Positions 17,601 to 25,966 of a stretch of DNA of 64,000 bases are shown piece after piece (within the stretch, counting starts at the first letter, position 1; each line of letters starts with the position of its first letter). The DNA is taken from the NCBI RefSeq assembly GCF_002222595.2, contig NZ_CP022413.2:318501-382500 (forward strand). Direction: 5' to 3'. The position numbers were made by a program, and so were the translations under genes. This stretch comes from Blautia hansenii DSM 20583 (GTDB lineage: Bacteria > Bacillota > Clostridia > Lachnospirales > Lachnospiraceae). Below the pieces are notes generated by a model. The model saw only the letters and a list, made by a program, of their open reading frames with translations. It had not been told where the DNA came from and did no database searches.

Positions 17601-17805
17601 ATGTTATGCAAACACAGAGCCGTTGAAAAATGAATGTGTTGATCCCAGATGGGGAGCATGGCTTAGAGGAAAAGCGCCTTATGTAGAATGGCTGAGTATT
17701 CCTAATAATCCTAATGGAACAGGCTGGGCAGGAGATGCTGATTATGCTGCAAAGATTTTAAAAGGAATTCAAGACATGAAGAAAATTGAGGTATCGATGA
17801 ATTAA
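14632..17805 (+). CDS. Modular cell-wall hydrolase: amidase_3, cell-wall-binding repeats, glucosaminidase-like domain
   Basis: 1057 residues, secreted (signal KKLAKWAVTMLAGAMLALPA). Residues about 50-145 form an Ig-like region. About 205-395 is a zinc N-acetylmuramoyl-L-alanine amidase (Amidase_3), with VLDPGHD (His214), REEVVTL (Glu229), SFHINSS (His291) and catalytic Glu358 in IIEHAF. About 400-860 is a long array of GWQ-x-IGG-x-WYYM-type choline/cell-wall-binding repeats. About 870-1050 looks like a glucosaminidase/lysozyme domain (EVAFIQSMIETGFLQFGG, NFAGLGATG). Two cutting activities on one wall-bound protein suggest a daughter-cell-separation or autolysin role. A terminator follows directly. 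Confidence 0.9.
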   Translation: MKKKLAKWAVTMLAGAMLALPATGNTVSASGEAKSQVQEETKKIENELNYIYIDEAELDVGAVQSIVLSWGERTSDIRSIDLVVENEDGSRTVLNSQKRVDNLFLYENSFEQGAYHVAELSVTTDLGTKTFTAEDLEINAYFGVGEKVNDSVKSDYIEMESQSGEEAVVTIETANAATVEKNVADALSEQAVPFDKNKKERSNSNLVIVLDPGHDASKHSGATANGVREEVVTLKIAEYCKEVLEQYSGVSVYMTRTDGNCPYPDTNSIDDILKRVEWAKTKDADVFISFHINSSVSGAAQGAEVYYPQGEENAQELAKDIVGELAKLGLKNRGDKGDDSYAVIRHSKRNGFPGLIIEHAFVSNVSDAKWFQTEENLKKLGEADAAGIIKYYGLTKDKGKWEFTGEHWKWKEGNGKYATSTWKSIDGVWYYFDTNSNMTTGWQQIGGIWYYMNSSGAMTTGWQQVGGTWYYMNSSGAMKTGWQLIGGTWYYMNGSGAMQTGWQTIGNQTYYLNESGAMATGWKLVENVWYYFNGSGYLLKGEQTIAGTKWYLDENTGALYTGWHYTAGKWYHHTNEGLKQTGWQFIDGTWYYMNADGVMTTGWQQIGGMWYYMDGSGAMQTGWQLIGRTWYYMDGSGAMQTGWRLLGNHWYYMNGSGAMLTGWQLISGTWYYMDESGVMTTGWQQIGGTWYYMDGSGAMQTGWKLLGNHWYYMNGSGAMLTGFQAIGNEKFYFNASGEMQTGWQFIDNVWYYFNTSGYLLKGEQTIGGQKWYLDANTGALYTGWHFTDGKWYYHTSEGLKQIGWQKIGGTWYYMNGSGAMQTGWQTIGNQKYYFDGSGAMVTGWQLIDNVWYYFENSGELNNQPSSKPPVNDAIKVYYEIAGDSSVTVEQMVNYYKKSGKPYPAEALKAGGAATIEEFCQIYYEECETEGIKAEVAFIQSMIETGFLQFGGSVKIEQFNFAGLGATGNGVSGNSFENVRMGIRAHVQHLKCYANTEPLKNECVDPRWGAWLRGKAPYVEWLSIPNNPNGTGWAGDADYAAKILKGIQDMKKIEVSMN
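15880..17215 (+). repeat. Cell-wall-binding repeat array inside the hydrolase gene
   Basis: About twenty tandem 60-base units encode 20-residue modules of the form GWQxIGGxWYYMxxSGAMxT. A longer block (YYFNxSGYLLKGEQTI through GALYTGWH to EGLKQ) occurs twice, at about 16.2-16.4 and 16.9-17.0 kb, so the array grew partly by block duplication. Confidence 0.9.
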
Positions 17806-17819
17806 ATATTCCATTAGCA

Positions 17820-17869
17820 GGAGAGCATTAGAAAATCCTTTGAAAGGATTGCTAAATGCTCTCCTTTTT
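17820..17869 (+). terminator. Terminator after the hydrolase gene
   Basis: Stem GGAGAGCATT with AATGCTCTCC plus an inner AATCC/GGATT stem, followed by TTTTTA. Confidence 0.85.
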
Positions 17870-18051
17870 AATAAATAATTAAGATATATGGCAATAATAC
17901 CATCTGGTAATCCGTTGTTTATAATAAGCTTGTAGTATGTTTGAATATGCGACAAACGAAAACAGTGTTCGTTATTTCTTGTAATTGTAGATTAAGATTT
18001 TGTCTGCTAAAATAGAAGCAATGAAGATAGATTAAAACAGGAGGGTGTTTT

Positions 18052-18702
18052 ATGGAAAGTAAAAGAAAAAGTGTAACAATCATAGGAGGAGACGATGGAC
18101 CTATAAGTATTTTTGTGGCAGGTTCAAAAGAAAGGAAAAGTTTTATAAGGAGTGTGAAATATCTTGTTTATAAAATACGGAGGATGCGGTTAGAAGAGCG
18201 TATTCAAGCGCAACCTCATACGATAAAGCAGGTTATTAGATTTATAATGAAAAAATATAATGCAAAAGAAATAGAACACGATGATTTTTATTTAGAACAT
18301 AAAAAGTATTTAAAACAGTCTTTAATTGAAGAATATAGACCGGAGCTTTTAAAAGAATTGCCTAAACCAGAATATCCCAAAGAGGCGGATAAAGACCAGT
18401 GGAGAGAGTTTCATGCGAAATATGAAGAATGGGCAGAAGGGGTGAATGAGATTTCAGAGAAGGATTTTCCAATGGATTTCCACGTATATAAAATCAAGTG
18501 TGCAGAAAATGCTTCCGTACAGATAAACATAGAAAAGGTAAATAAACATTTAGCTATTCAATGTACCGGAGAGAATAAATACATGAGGAGACTTCAAAAA
18601 ATAGCAAACAGTATTTATAGATATTATGGTGTCACAGAGAAAGATATTGAACAGAAAACGGAGAGATACGAAGCCATGGTATGCTGTTTATGCCAACTGT
18701 GA
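18052..18702 (+). CDS. Unknown protein with N-terminal GGDDGP motif
   Basis: 216 residues with a strong GGAGG ribosome site. The N-terminus SVTIIGGDDGPISIFVAG resembles the conserved GGADGPTSIF signature of sodium-pumping decarboxylase beta subunits, but no membrane segments follow, so it is not that protein. The rest is a charged helical region (KQVIRFIMKKYNAKEIEHDD, YPKEADKDQWREFHAKYEEW) and a C-terminal alpha/beta-looking part ending CCLCQL. I know of other small clostridial proteins with this tag, often mis-annotated as decarboxylases. It has no signal peptide, so it is probably cytosolic. Its partner and role are unknown. Confidence 0.6.
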   Translation: MESKRKSVTIIGGDDGPISIFVAGSKERKSFIRSVKYLVYKIRRMRLEERIQAQPHTIKQVIRFIMKKYNAKEIEHDDFYLEHKKYLKQSLIEEYRPELLKELPKPEYPKEADKDQWREFHAKYEEWAEGVNEISEKDFPMDFHVYKIKCAENASVQINIEKVNKHLAIQCTGENKYMRRLQKIANSIYRYYGVTEKDIEQKTERYEAMVCCLCQL

Positions 18703-18774
18703 CAGAAAACTTGCATTTACCCCATAATTTCGGTATAGTATGTTCCATAAAATAAACACAAAAGAGGAGAGCTT

Positions 18775-20088
18775 ATGGTTTATACGTGGAGTGAATTATT
18801 TTGGATTTTTTATATCTATTCCTTTATCGGATGGTGTGCAGGTGTCATTGCCAATGCCCTTCGCAGAAGAAGGTTTGTAAATACGGGATTTCTAAATATT
18901 CCGCTTTGTCCAATTTACGGAATTATGGGAGTTGCTTATTGTATCTTTTTGCCTGAGCTGACAAATAAGATTTTCTTCCTGTTTTTGGGAGGCTGCGTCA
19001 TTGCATTTATCATTATTGTAGTGACCGGTGCTGTTTTAGAAAAAGCTTTTAACAGGAAATGGTGGGATTACAGCAAGAGACGTTTTCAGTTTCAAGGATA
19101 TTTGAATTTTATTCACTTAATATTTTTTGGCGTCAGCGCTGTAATATGTATGCGTTTCATCAATCCGCTGCTGGTAAAATTGATGAGCTTTATTCCCGGA
19201 CAGATATTATTGATTTTAGAGATTGTTTTCGGAGTTATTTTACTGGTCGATACCATTTGTTGTGTGACAACGGTGCTTCAGATTAAGCATACGATTAAGA
19301 CACATAAGTTTGTAGACTATGTGCAGGGAGTTACAGAGAATTTCGGGAATGTGCTGACGAAGAAGGTGCAGCACAGAATGGAAAAGGCGTATCCGAATAT
19401 TGAGAAGGAACGCATTATTGAGACTGAGGAACATAAGAAAGAGTCGAAGGTCTTTGCAGAGGGCTGTTGTTTTTATAAAATTGTAGGACTGTTTTTTATC
19501 GGAGCATTTCTGGGAGATATTACAGAGACGATTTTTTGTCGCATTACAGCCGGAAGATGGATGAGCCGAAGCAGTGTGGTATACGGACCTTTCAGTATTG
19601 TATGGGGACTTGGCTGTGCTTGCCTCACTGCATTTTTGTATAAGTATAAAGATAAAAGCGACCGTTATATTTTCCTATACGGAACAGTTTTAGGCGGCGC
19701 TTATGAATATATTTGCAGTGTGTTTACGGAGCTGGTGTTTGGAACGGTATTCTGGGATTACAGCAAAATTCCTTTCAATTTGGGCGGACGTATTAACTTG
19801 TTATTTTGTTTCTTCTGGGGAATTGCAGCAGTGGTATGGCTGAAAATTTTGTATCCTGTTTTCTCAGGATGGATTGAAAAGCTTCCGAAAAAAGGCGGTA
19901 AAATTATTATGTGGGCAGCGATTGTATTTATGATAATCAATATGTTGATTTCAGCTCTTGCCCTTTATCGCTATAATGACAGAATAGAAAATCCTGTTCC
20001 GAAAAATAATCTGGAAAAGATTTTGGACGAGCGTTTTGATGATGAGAGAATGGATAGGATTTATCCCAACGCAAAGAGAGGAAGATAA
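18775..20088 (+). CDS. CmpB-like (ABC_trans_CmpB) multi-pass membrane protein, duplicated domain
   Basis: 437 residues with about ten membrane segments. Two copies of the ABC_trans_CmpB (putative ABC-transporter type IV) domain are visible. The first starts FIYSFIGWCAGVIANALRRR and the second FFIGAFLGDITETIFCRITA; each has a W-D-Y-S-K motif (WWDYSKRRF, FWDYSKIPF) and a YG-containing loop (CPIYGIMG, VYGPFSIVWG). No ATPase domain or gene is adjacent, so 'transporter' is only a family name. It lies four bases ahead of a Nudix gene, with which it likely forms an operon together with the hydrolase after it. Confidence 0.75.
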   Translation: MVYTWSELFWIFYIYSFIGWCAGVIANALRRRRFVNTGFLNIPLCPIYGIMGVAYCIFLPELTNKIFFLFLGGCVIAFIIIVVTGAVLEKAFNRKWWDYSKRRFQFQGYLNFIHLIFFGVSAVICMRFINPLLVKLMSFIPGQILLILEIVFGVILLVDTICCVTTVLQIKHTIKTHKFVDYVQGVTENFGNVLTKKVQHRMEKAYPNIEKERIIETEEHKKESKVFAEGCCFYKIVGLFFIGAFLGDITETIFCRITAGRWMSRSSVVYGPFSIVWGLGCACLTAFLYKYKDKSDRYIFLYGTVLGGAYEYICSVFTELVFGTVFWDYSKIPFNLGGRINLLFCFFWGIAAVVWLKILYPVFSGWIEKLPKKGGKIIMWAAIVFMIINMLISALALYRYNDRIENPVPKNNLEKILDERFDDERMDRIYPNAKRGR

Positions 20089-20091
20089 GAA

Positions 20092-20541
20092 ATGTACGTC
20101 AATGAAATGACAGAGCTTATGAATATCTGCATGATTTATGACAATCATGGAAATGTATTGTTACAGAACAGAAGAAAGAAAAATTGGGCGGGAGTTGCGT
20201 TCCCCGGTGGACATGTAGAAAAGGGAGAAGCCTTAGTTCCTTCCGTTATTCGGGAGATAAAAGAGGAGACAGGCCTTGATATTAAGAATGTAAAGCTCTG
20301 CGGAGTAAAAGAATGGTTTAAAGAGGGTGTGCGCTGCATGGTATTCTTTTATAAAACAAATTGTTTTTCAGGAACGTTGCAGTCCTCTGAGGAAGGTGAG
20401 GTATTTTGGGCGCCGGCAGATAAGATTTCAGAATATCCCTTGGCAAATGACTTTGAGAATAATTTGGAATTGTTTTATTCAGAAGAAATCAGCGAATTGT
20501 TTTACGGAGCAGATGAAGCACGCATTTTGAAGAAATATTAA
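20092..20541 (+). CDS. Nudix hydrolase (MutT-like)
   Basis: 149 residues. The Nudix box is complete: GGHVEKGEALVPSVIREIKE followed by ETGL, matching Gx5Ex7REUXEEXGU. It cleaves nucleoside diphosphate derivatives linked to X; the WAGVAFPGGHVEKGE context is like the 8-oxo-dGTP/NTP pyrophosphatase group, but substrate cannot be fixed from sequence. The start is four bases after the stop of the membrane protein gene, with GAGGAAG overlapping it, so translation is probably coupled. Followed 12 bases later by an isochorismatase-like hydrolase. Confidence 0.85.
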   Translation: MYVNEMTELMNICMIYDNHGNVLLQNRRKKNWAGVAFPGGHVEKGEALVPSVIREIKEETGLDIKNVKLCGVKEWFKEGVRCMVFFYKTNCFSGTLQSSEEGEVFWAPADKISEYPLANDFENNLELFYSEEISELFYGADEARILKKY

Positions 20542-20553
20542 GGAGGTTTTTCA

Positions 20554-21072
20554 ATGAGAGAATTATTGGTAGTTGTGGATATGCAGACAGATTTTGTAGA
20601 TGGAGCTTTAGGCACAAAGGAAGCTCAAAATATTGTGGAAAATGTGGTTTCTAAGGTAAAATCTGCTAAGGAATGTGGAAAAGATATTATTTTTACCATG
20701 GATACGCATCAGGAAAATTATTCGGAAACTCAGGAAGGAAAGAAGCTTCCGATTGCTCACTGTATCAAGGGAAGTAAGGGCTGGGAAATTATTCCGAAGC
20801 TTCAGAAATTGACACAGGATTGTATGATTTTGGAAAAACCTTCTTTTGGAAGCACACAGCTGGCACATATTGCCGCCAGAGGGCAGTATGAAAGAATTGA
20901 GCTGGTTGGACTGTGCACAGACATTTGTGTGATTTCCAATGCTATGATATTGAAATCTTCACTTCCTGAAGCTGAGATTTTTGTAGATGCGAATTGTTGT
21001 GCGGGGGTATCACCGGAAAGTCACAGGAATGCTTTAGAGGCAATGAAAATGTGCCAGATAGAAATATTGTAG
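20554..21072 (+). CDS. Isochorismatase-family cysteine hydrolase (nicotinamidase-like)
   Basis: 172 residues with an AAGGAGG ribosome site. The family triad is visible: Asp in VVDMQTDFV (near residue 8), Lys in LEKPSFGST, and Cys in VGLCTDICVISNAM. The cis-peptide region precedes the Cys as usual. TDFVDGALGTKEAQ and the TMDTHQENY metal-site region resemble nicotinamidase/pyrazinamidase. If so it turns nicotinamide into nicotinate for NAD salvage, which would fit the Nudix neighbour, but substrate specificity is inference. Confidence 0.8.
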   Translation: MRELLVVVDMQTDFVDGALGTKEAQNIVENVVSKVKSAKECGKDIIFTMDTHQENYSETQEGKKLPIAHCIKGSKGWEIIPKLQKLTQDCMILEKPSFGSTQLAHIAARGQYERIELVGLCTDICVISNAMILKSSLPEAEIFVDANCCAGVSPESHRNALEAMKMCQIEIL

Positions 21073-21179
21073 AACCAATTGTAAACTCATGTAAAGAATG
21101 ATAGAATATCGTATAAGAACAATCGTGTTGCAGGGTGGCTGACCTTCATTTTATGATACATAGAATGGGGGTGGTGCTG

Positions 21180-21266
21180 ATGAAACATTTTGATTTTAAA
21201 GACCTTATGGCTTTCGGAATGTTTATTTTAGCATTACTGACATTCGTTTTTACGTTTTGTAAGTAG
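21180..21266 (+). CDS. Putative holin-like type I toxin (28 aa)
   Basis: MKHFDFKDLMAFGMFILALL followed by TFVFTFCK: a short N-terminus and one membrane helix with a basic end. This is the pattern of the 'putative holin-like toxin' (Hol_Tox) family of type I toxin-antitoxin loci. It has a GGGGGTGG ribosome site upstream and sits in a gap with no other gene. Directly downstream is the structured sequence that in such loci encodes the antitoxin RNA. Over-expression would be expected to depolarise the membrane. Confidence 0.7.
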   Translation: MKHFDFKDLMAFGMFILALLTFVFTFCK

Positions 21267-21274
21267 TGTTTTAA

Positions 21275-21375
21275 GCATAGAAAAACCACCCGTTGAACTT
21301 TGGCCGAGTCTCTTGGGTGGTAATCCATAGATTAAAAGGTCAACCCCTTGTGGGCGGTTGTTCTTTTTTCTTTAT
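21275..21375 (-). ncRNA. Possible antitoxin RNA of the holin-like toxin
   Basis: Contains the stem ACCACCC...GGGTGGT (21287-21319) and GGTCAACCCCTTGTGGGCGGTTGTTC ahead of a T-run at 21362-21370. This recurrent structure follows holin-like toxin genes and overlaps the 3' region of the toxin transcript. Strand and ends of the antitoxin are inferred, not seen. Confidence 0.4.
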
Positions 21376-21513
21376 TATAAGCCGGAAGGAAAGATTTTTC
21401 AACTGCTAGTAATGATTAAATTAAAGATTTTTAGGGTTGCACTGCGGCGGAGCATTGTTATAATTATAGAAGCAATCCGCCGCAGGCAAAGAATTCTACA
21501 AATAGAACTCTTT

Positions 21514-23748
21514 CTATTGTTTTAGAAAAGTTATCTCAGCAGTGAACAGGTCAGCGTCTGTGGAAATATCCAGCCGTCCGCCCTGCAATTCTGTAAAGCT
21601 TTTTGCAATGGCAAGACCAAGCCCGCTTCCTTCTGTATTTCTGGACGCATCTCCTCGTACAAATCGTTCTGTAATCTCATTTGGATTGAAATTCAGCTCT
21701 GTGGCAGAGATGTTTTTCATAATGATTTTTACATGATTTTCTGTATTTTCCATAGTAATATATACTCTGGTGCGAGGCATTGCGTATTTTGTAATGTTTA
21801 CAATCAGGTTTTCAAATACACGATAGGTTCTTTGGCTATCCAGAGGCAGGATAACCTTTTCTTCCGGAAGCTGCCAGCGGAAAAGTAAGTCTGTTGCGTC
21901 AATTTTATCTTGAAGCTCCAGTTTCACCTGACGCATAAGACTGACAATATCCACATCCATAATGTTTAAGGTGACAGTCTTGCTTGTTGCCTTGCTGACT
22001 TCAAATAAATCTTCAATTAAGATTTTTAAGCGGTTTGCTTTTGTATCCAGTATTTCCGTATATTTGCGTCTGTCTTCTTCTGATAAATCTTCTTTTTTCA
22101 AAAGGTCAACGTAAGTGATGATTGCAGTAAGCGGAGTTTTTAAGTCATGAGAAACATTGGTAATTAAATCTGTTTTCATTTTTGTACTCTTTACTTCCTC
22201 ATCTACGGCTTTTTTAAATCCGGTCTGAATTTTTCCGATTTCGTCACGGAAGGGTTCAAAGATACCTAAATCTTCCGGAATTGTACCGTTTAAGTTGCCT
22301 TTTGCCAGTTCATTGGTTGCCTCTAAGAGAAGCCGGTACTGATCTTGGATTTTTCTTAAATATTTTCTCAGCAGGAAGAATAATACAACAGAGTAAACAA
22401 TCAATACGCCAATTCCCCAGAACCAGAATAAACTGATGAAACCTAAAATAATAAAGTTGATTAAAATAACTTTGATTAAAATTTTGTTTGTATCGCTGCG
22501 AAGGTCAACGTGAAGGAGAGATTGAATTATTCTCTCTATTTGTTTTTTCATCCACGGATATATACGATAAACGAGAACGCTTTCTTTTATATATGTTTTC
22601 GGTCCGAGAACGAAAATTCTTCGGGCACATCCGGCAGTCCAGTAGCAGACAGTAAACACGCCAATCCAACCAAATAATCCCCATAAATATTGCAAAGTAT
22701 TGGCAAGAAGCTCAGGAGAACCGATACTGGTCAATACATTGTAGATTGCTTGCTGACTGAGATTATCGGAGTTATATGCCACAGCCAGCGCCAGAACAAT
22801 CACCGTACAGGACACGGCAAATACAATTTCAAAAGGAACTGCAAAGATTTTCTCTTTTTTCCATGTGAAAAATTTAAAAGACGGAAGAAGCAAAGCAACG
22901 ATTGCTACAATTCCCATCAGGGTTGCCAGAACAGTAACTAAATCACCCTCGTGATTTCCCGTATAATAGTTAACTTGATGGATAAAACTAGAATTTGCGC
23001 TTTTTAACGCTTTTAAATTTTCTGTTGTCATGGCAAAATAGTAAATCCGGTTCTGTGGTTTTTGAAATTCTTTATTATAACCATAATCTTCATCATAATT
23101 AGAAGCCGGGTTGGACTTTGCGCTTTTATTTAAAACTTGTGAGGTGTTTGTCTGTTCATGGGAAATGAAACTGGTAAAGTTAATATTTCCGTTTTCTCCA
23201 TAGCCGATTGCACCAAGAAAAGCATAGTCATCATCTGCATCTAAGACGCCATTTTTTTGGTAATCAGATAAAAGGGCAGATAAAGAATTTTCTGTTTTAT
23301 CTGAACCACGGTTGCTGTCTATGATTTCTTTGCTTTGCGCATCTGTAACTTCGTATTCAATATAAGGACGAAGGAATGTAAAACGAGAAGACCAGTCGTC
23401 GTACATATCATTTGTTACGTCAGCAGCCCATTGCCAAGGCTCGTCATAAGAATAATCATCTTCATCAACATTCCCATCCCCATGGTCTTCATAAGGGAAA
23501 AAGATGTCAAAGGGCATCATTGTTGTCTGATTTTCACCCTGTATTTCCTCTGCGTGAAGCACATAGCTGCTTTCTACCAGAAGATCCGGCAGGTTAGATG
23601 CTGAAAACGGAAAATTGTATCCGTCAGCACCTCTTTGCTGCTTGATGTAATGCGGTCTTATAACCATCATTGCCAGAGAAGGCAAGAGTATTACAAGAGC
23701 GATAATAATAAGAGTTATTTTATGATAATTTTTCGATTTTGTATCCAA
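21514..23748 (-). CDS. Membrane sensor histidine kinase
   Basis: 744 residues. An N-terminal membrane helix (ITLIIIALVILLPSLAMMVI) is followed by a large extracellular part of about 240 residues, rich in acid and aromatic residues. Several membrane helices come next (about 265-455), then a HAMP-like linker. The H-box VSHDLKTPLTAIITY is at about residue 530. The catalytic ATPase has N-box FENLIVNITKYA and G-boxes SGLGLAIAK. It overlaps the response regulator gene by 29 bases, so the two are translated together and form a pair. The multi-helix membrane core is larger than in simple two-helix sensors. The signal is unknown. Confidence 0.9.
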   Translation of the reverse strand: MDTKSKNYHKITLIIIALVILLPSLAMMVIRPHYIKQQRGADGYNFPFSASNLPDLLVESSYVLHAEEIQGENQTTMMPFDIFFPYEDHGDGNVDEDDYSYDEPWQWAADVTNDMYDDWSSRFTFLRPYIEYEVTDAQSKEIIDSNRGSDKTENSLSALLSDYQKNGVLDADDDYAFLGAIGYGENGNINFTSFISHEQTNTSQVLNKSAKSNPASNYDEDYGYNKEFQKPQNRIYYFAMTTENLKALKSANSSFIHQVNYYTGNHEGDLVTVLATLMGIVAIVALLLPSFKFFTWKKEKIFAVPFEIVFAVSCTVIVLALAVAYNSDNLSQQAIYNVLTSIGSPELLANTLQYLWGLFGWIGVFTVCYWTAGCARRIFVLGPKTYIKESVLVYRIYPWMKKQIERIIQSLLHVDLRSDTNKILIKVILINFIILGFISLFWFWGIGVLIVYSVVLFFLLRKYLRKIQDQYRLLLEATNELAKGNLNGTIPEDLGIFEPFRDEIGKIQTGFKKAVDEEVKSTKMKTDLITNVSHDLKTPLTAIITYVDLLKKEDLSEEDRRKYTEILDTKANRLKILIEDLFEVSKATSKTVTLNIMDVDIVSLMRQVKLELQDKIDATDLLFRWQLPEEKVILPLDSQRTYRVFENLIVNITKYAMPRTRVYITMENTENHVKIIMKNISATELNFNPNEITERFVRGDASRNTEGSGLGLAIAKSFTELQGGRLDISTDADLFTAEITFLKQ

Positions 23749-24433
23749 CTCCCCACACCACCTTTAAATATTTGGGTTCCTTCGGATTAATCTCGATTTT
23801 CTCACGAATATTTCTTACGTGAACCATGACGGTTTCTGTATTGATTGCCCGTTCATTCCATACACGTTCATAAATTTCGTCAGCCGAGAATACTCTTCCG
23901 GGATTTTTAATAAGTAACAGAAGAATTTTGAATTCCATAGGTGTCATTTTTACAGGTGTATCATCTACCCGCACTTCAAAGGTATTTTCATTGACTTCCA
24001 GACCGCCTATGGTATAAATGGTGTCTGTACGTTCGCTTTCCTTTGCCTGAAGCTTTTCCATAAATTTTCGATATCTGCGCATCTGAGAATTTACCCTTGC
24101 CATAAGCTCCATAGGAGTAAACGGTTTTGTAACGTAATCATCTGCACCGATATTCAGCCCCATGATTTTGTCGACTTCTTCAGATTTTGCAGAGAGCATA
24201 ATTACAGGGAAATCGTGTTTTTCTCTTAATTTGATGGTCATGGTAATACCGTCCATGCGAGGCATCATAATATCTACAATGGCAAGATGAATTTCCTCCT
24301 TTTCCAAAACCTCCAGCCCTTCTATTCCGTCAGCAGCCATGAAAACCTCATAGCTCTGACTTTTCAGGTAGATAGCAACGCCTTCACGAATATCCTTGTC
24401 ATCTTCTACAATTAAAATATGGTTCATTTCCAT
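23720..24433 (-). CDS. OmpR-family response regulator
   Basis: 237 residues. Receiver domain with acidic pocket EDDKD (residues 10-14), phospho-acceptor Asp54 in IVDIMMPRMDG, Thr/Ser switch in VIMLSAKS and Lys in VTKPF. The C-terminal winged helix (residues about 145-237) has the OmpR/PhoB features MTPMEFKILLLL, GRVFSADEIYERVW and VMVHVRNIREKIE. It is the first gene of the two-gene operon with the sensor kinase. Targets are unknown. Confidence 0.93.
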   Translation of the reverse strand: MEMNHILIVEDDKDIREGVAIYLKSQSYEVFMAADGIEGLEVLEKEEIHLAIVDIMMPRMDGITMTIKLREKHDFPVIMLSAKSEEVDKIMGLNIGADDYVTKPFTPMELMARVNSQMRRYRKFMEKLQAKESERTDTIYTIGGLEVNENTFEVRVDDTPVKMTPMEFKILLLLIKNPGRVFSADEIYERVWNERAINTETVMVHVRNIREKIEINPKEPKYLKVVWGVGYKIEKLS

Positions 24434-24520
24434 GATGTTTTCTCCTGTTCCTCTGTCTGTAACAGATATTAAAATATAAATATAAAAAGTGATGTGTAAA
24501 AAAATATAAGAATTTCTAAA

Positions 24521-24558
24521 GAAAACCTTCGCAAATTATATAGTACAAAATGCGAAGG
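24521..24558 (-). terminator. Terminator after aroC
   Basis: Stem CCTTCGCA with TGCGAAGG, followed on the minus strand by TTTTC, ten bases beyond the aroC stop. It closes the four-gene run. Confidence 0.8.
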
Positions 24559-24567
24559 CCTTAAATA

Positions 24568-25671
24568 TTATTTCTGAAAGAATTCTTTGATTTTGTCCAA
24601 CCGAGTAGTCATACTTGCCAACATAAAATCTAAGATTACCAGCGCTGCCATGGATTCTACTACCACAACGGCTCTTGGAACAATAATCGGATCGTGTCTT
24701 CCGTGAATTTCAATTTCAATATTTTCTCCCTGACGATTTACAGTCTTTTGTGGGGCTGCAATAGAAGGAGTTGGTTTAAAGGCAGCGCGAAATACAATGT
24801 CGCAGCCATCGCTCATTCCCCCTGTAATACCGCCGGAGTGATTGCTGTGTTTTTGGCGGCAGCCGTTTTCATCTATACAATAGCCGTCATTATTCTGCAA
24901 ACCTGTGGAGCGTGAGGCATTCATACCATCTCCGATTTCAAAGCCTTTTACAGCTCCAATCGAGAAAATTGCTTTTGCAAGAGCAGCATCCAGCTTTTCA
25001 AAAGCAGGCTCACCAATTCCGGCAGGAACACCGCTTATGATACACTCTACCATACCTCCTGAAGAGTTACATTCCTTCATACATTGCTCAAGGTAATTCT
25101 GTGCTTTTTCGGCTGCCTGAGCGTCCGGCATGTAAAGAGGATTTTTTTGAATTTCTTCTTTGTTAAAGTTATTTGGATTAATTGTCACAGGGCCTATGGC
25201 GCTGGTATAGGCACAGACAGAAATTCCCAGCTCTTTTAAAAGCTTTGAAGCCACAGCACCGGCAGCAACTCTGCCAATGGTTTCTCTGCCTGAGGAACGA
25301 CCACCTCCGCGATAATCACGAAAACCATATTTGATATCATAATTTAAGTCTGCATGACCGGGACGGTAATACTGTGCGATTTCACTGTAATCTTTGGAAC
25401 GCTGGTCTTTGTTGTGAACCATCAAAGAAATCGGTGTACCGGTAGTTTTTCCTTCAAATACACCGGACAAAATTTCTACAGCATCATCTTCCTGGCGTTT
25501 AGTTGTATAACGGGATTGTCCCGGCTTTCTGCGATTAAGATATTCCTGAATATCTTCTTCACTAAGAGGAAGACCGGCAGGACACCCGTCAATGATAACA
25601 CCAATTCCTTTTCCGTGGGACTCTCCCCAAGTACTTACACGGAATATATTTCCTAATGTAGAACCATACAT
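24568..25671 (-). CDS. aroC: Chorismate synthase
   Basis: 367 residues, full length. It converts 5-enolpyruvylshikimate-3-phosphate to chorismate with reduced FMN, the last common step to aromatic amino acids and folate. Signatures: N-terminal [37 protein letters not shown], and near the C-terminus [11 protein letters not shown] and [11 protein letters not shown]. It is last in a tight minus-strand run after a methyltransferase, asparaginase and DUF1294 gene. No other aro genes are near, so its grouping is metabolic coincidence rather than a shikimate operon. Confidence 0.97.
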   Translation of the reverse strand: MYGSTLGNIFRVSTWGESHGKGIGVIIDGCPAGLPLSEEDIQEYLNRRKPGQSRYTTKRQEDDAVEILSGVFEGKTTGTPISLMVHNKDQRSKDYSEIAQYYRPGHADLNYDIKYGFRDYRGGGRSSGRETIGRVAAGAVASKLLKELGISVCAYTSAIGPVTINPNNFNKEEIQKNPLYMPDAQAAEKAQNYLEQCMKECNSSGGMVECIISGVPAGIGEPAFEKLDAALAKAIFSIGAVKGFEIGDGMNASRSTGLQNNDGYCIDENGCRQKHSNHSGGITGGMSDGCDIVFRAAFKPTPSIAAPQKTVNRQGENIEIEIHGRHDPIIVPRAVVVVESMAALVILDFMLASMTTRLDKIKEFFQK

Positions 25672-25689
25672 AAATAACCCTCCCCTAAA

Positions 25690-25962
25690 TTAAAAAACAG
25701 TGTAAGCTACAACGGCGGCAATTGCCTGCAAAAGCAGTATAACAGGAAGCCCTATGGTAAATTTTGGATGTTTCGTTTTATGACGGAACAGGCGCATACC
25801 ACAGATAGCTCCCAGAGAACCGCCGCATACTGCAATACCTAAAAGTGTGTTTTCTGATATTCTCCATTGATGCGTTTTCGCTTTTTGTTTGTCAACACCA
25901 AAGCAGATAAATGCCAGTATGTTGACAGCGACTAAGTACATCATAATATTTTTAACAATCAA
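25690..25962 (-). CDS. DUF1294 small membrane protein
   Basis: 90 residues, three membrane helices: IMMYLVAVNILAFICFGVDK, TLLGIAVCGGSLGAICGMRL and a C-terminal VILLLQAIAAVVAYTVF. The KQKAKTHQWRISE and MRLFRHKTKHPKF segments between them are the DUF1294 signature. It is an inner-membrane protein of unknown function, four bases from the asparaginase stop and 18 bases ahead of aroC, in one transcription unit. Confidence 0.85.
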   Translation of the reverse strand: MIVKNIMMYLVAVNILAFICFGVDKQKAKTHQWRISENTLLGIAVCGGSLGAICGMRLFRHKTKHPKFTIGLPVILLLQAIAAVVAYTVF

Positions 25963-25966
25963 TTTT

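Noticed and set aside
18052..18702. Sodium-pumping decarboxylase beta subunit
   Set aside because: Only the short N-terminal motif matches; the protein is too short and has no membrane helices.
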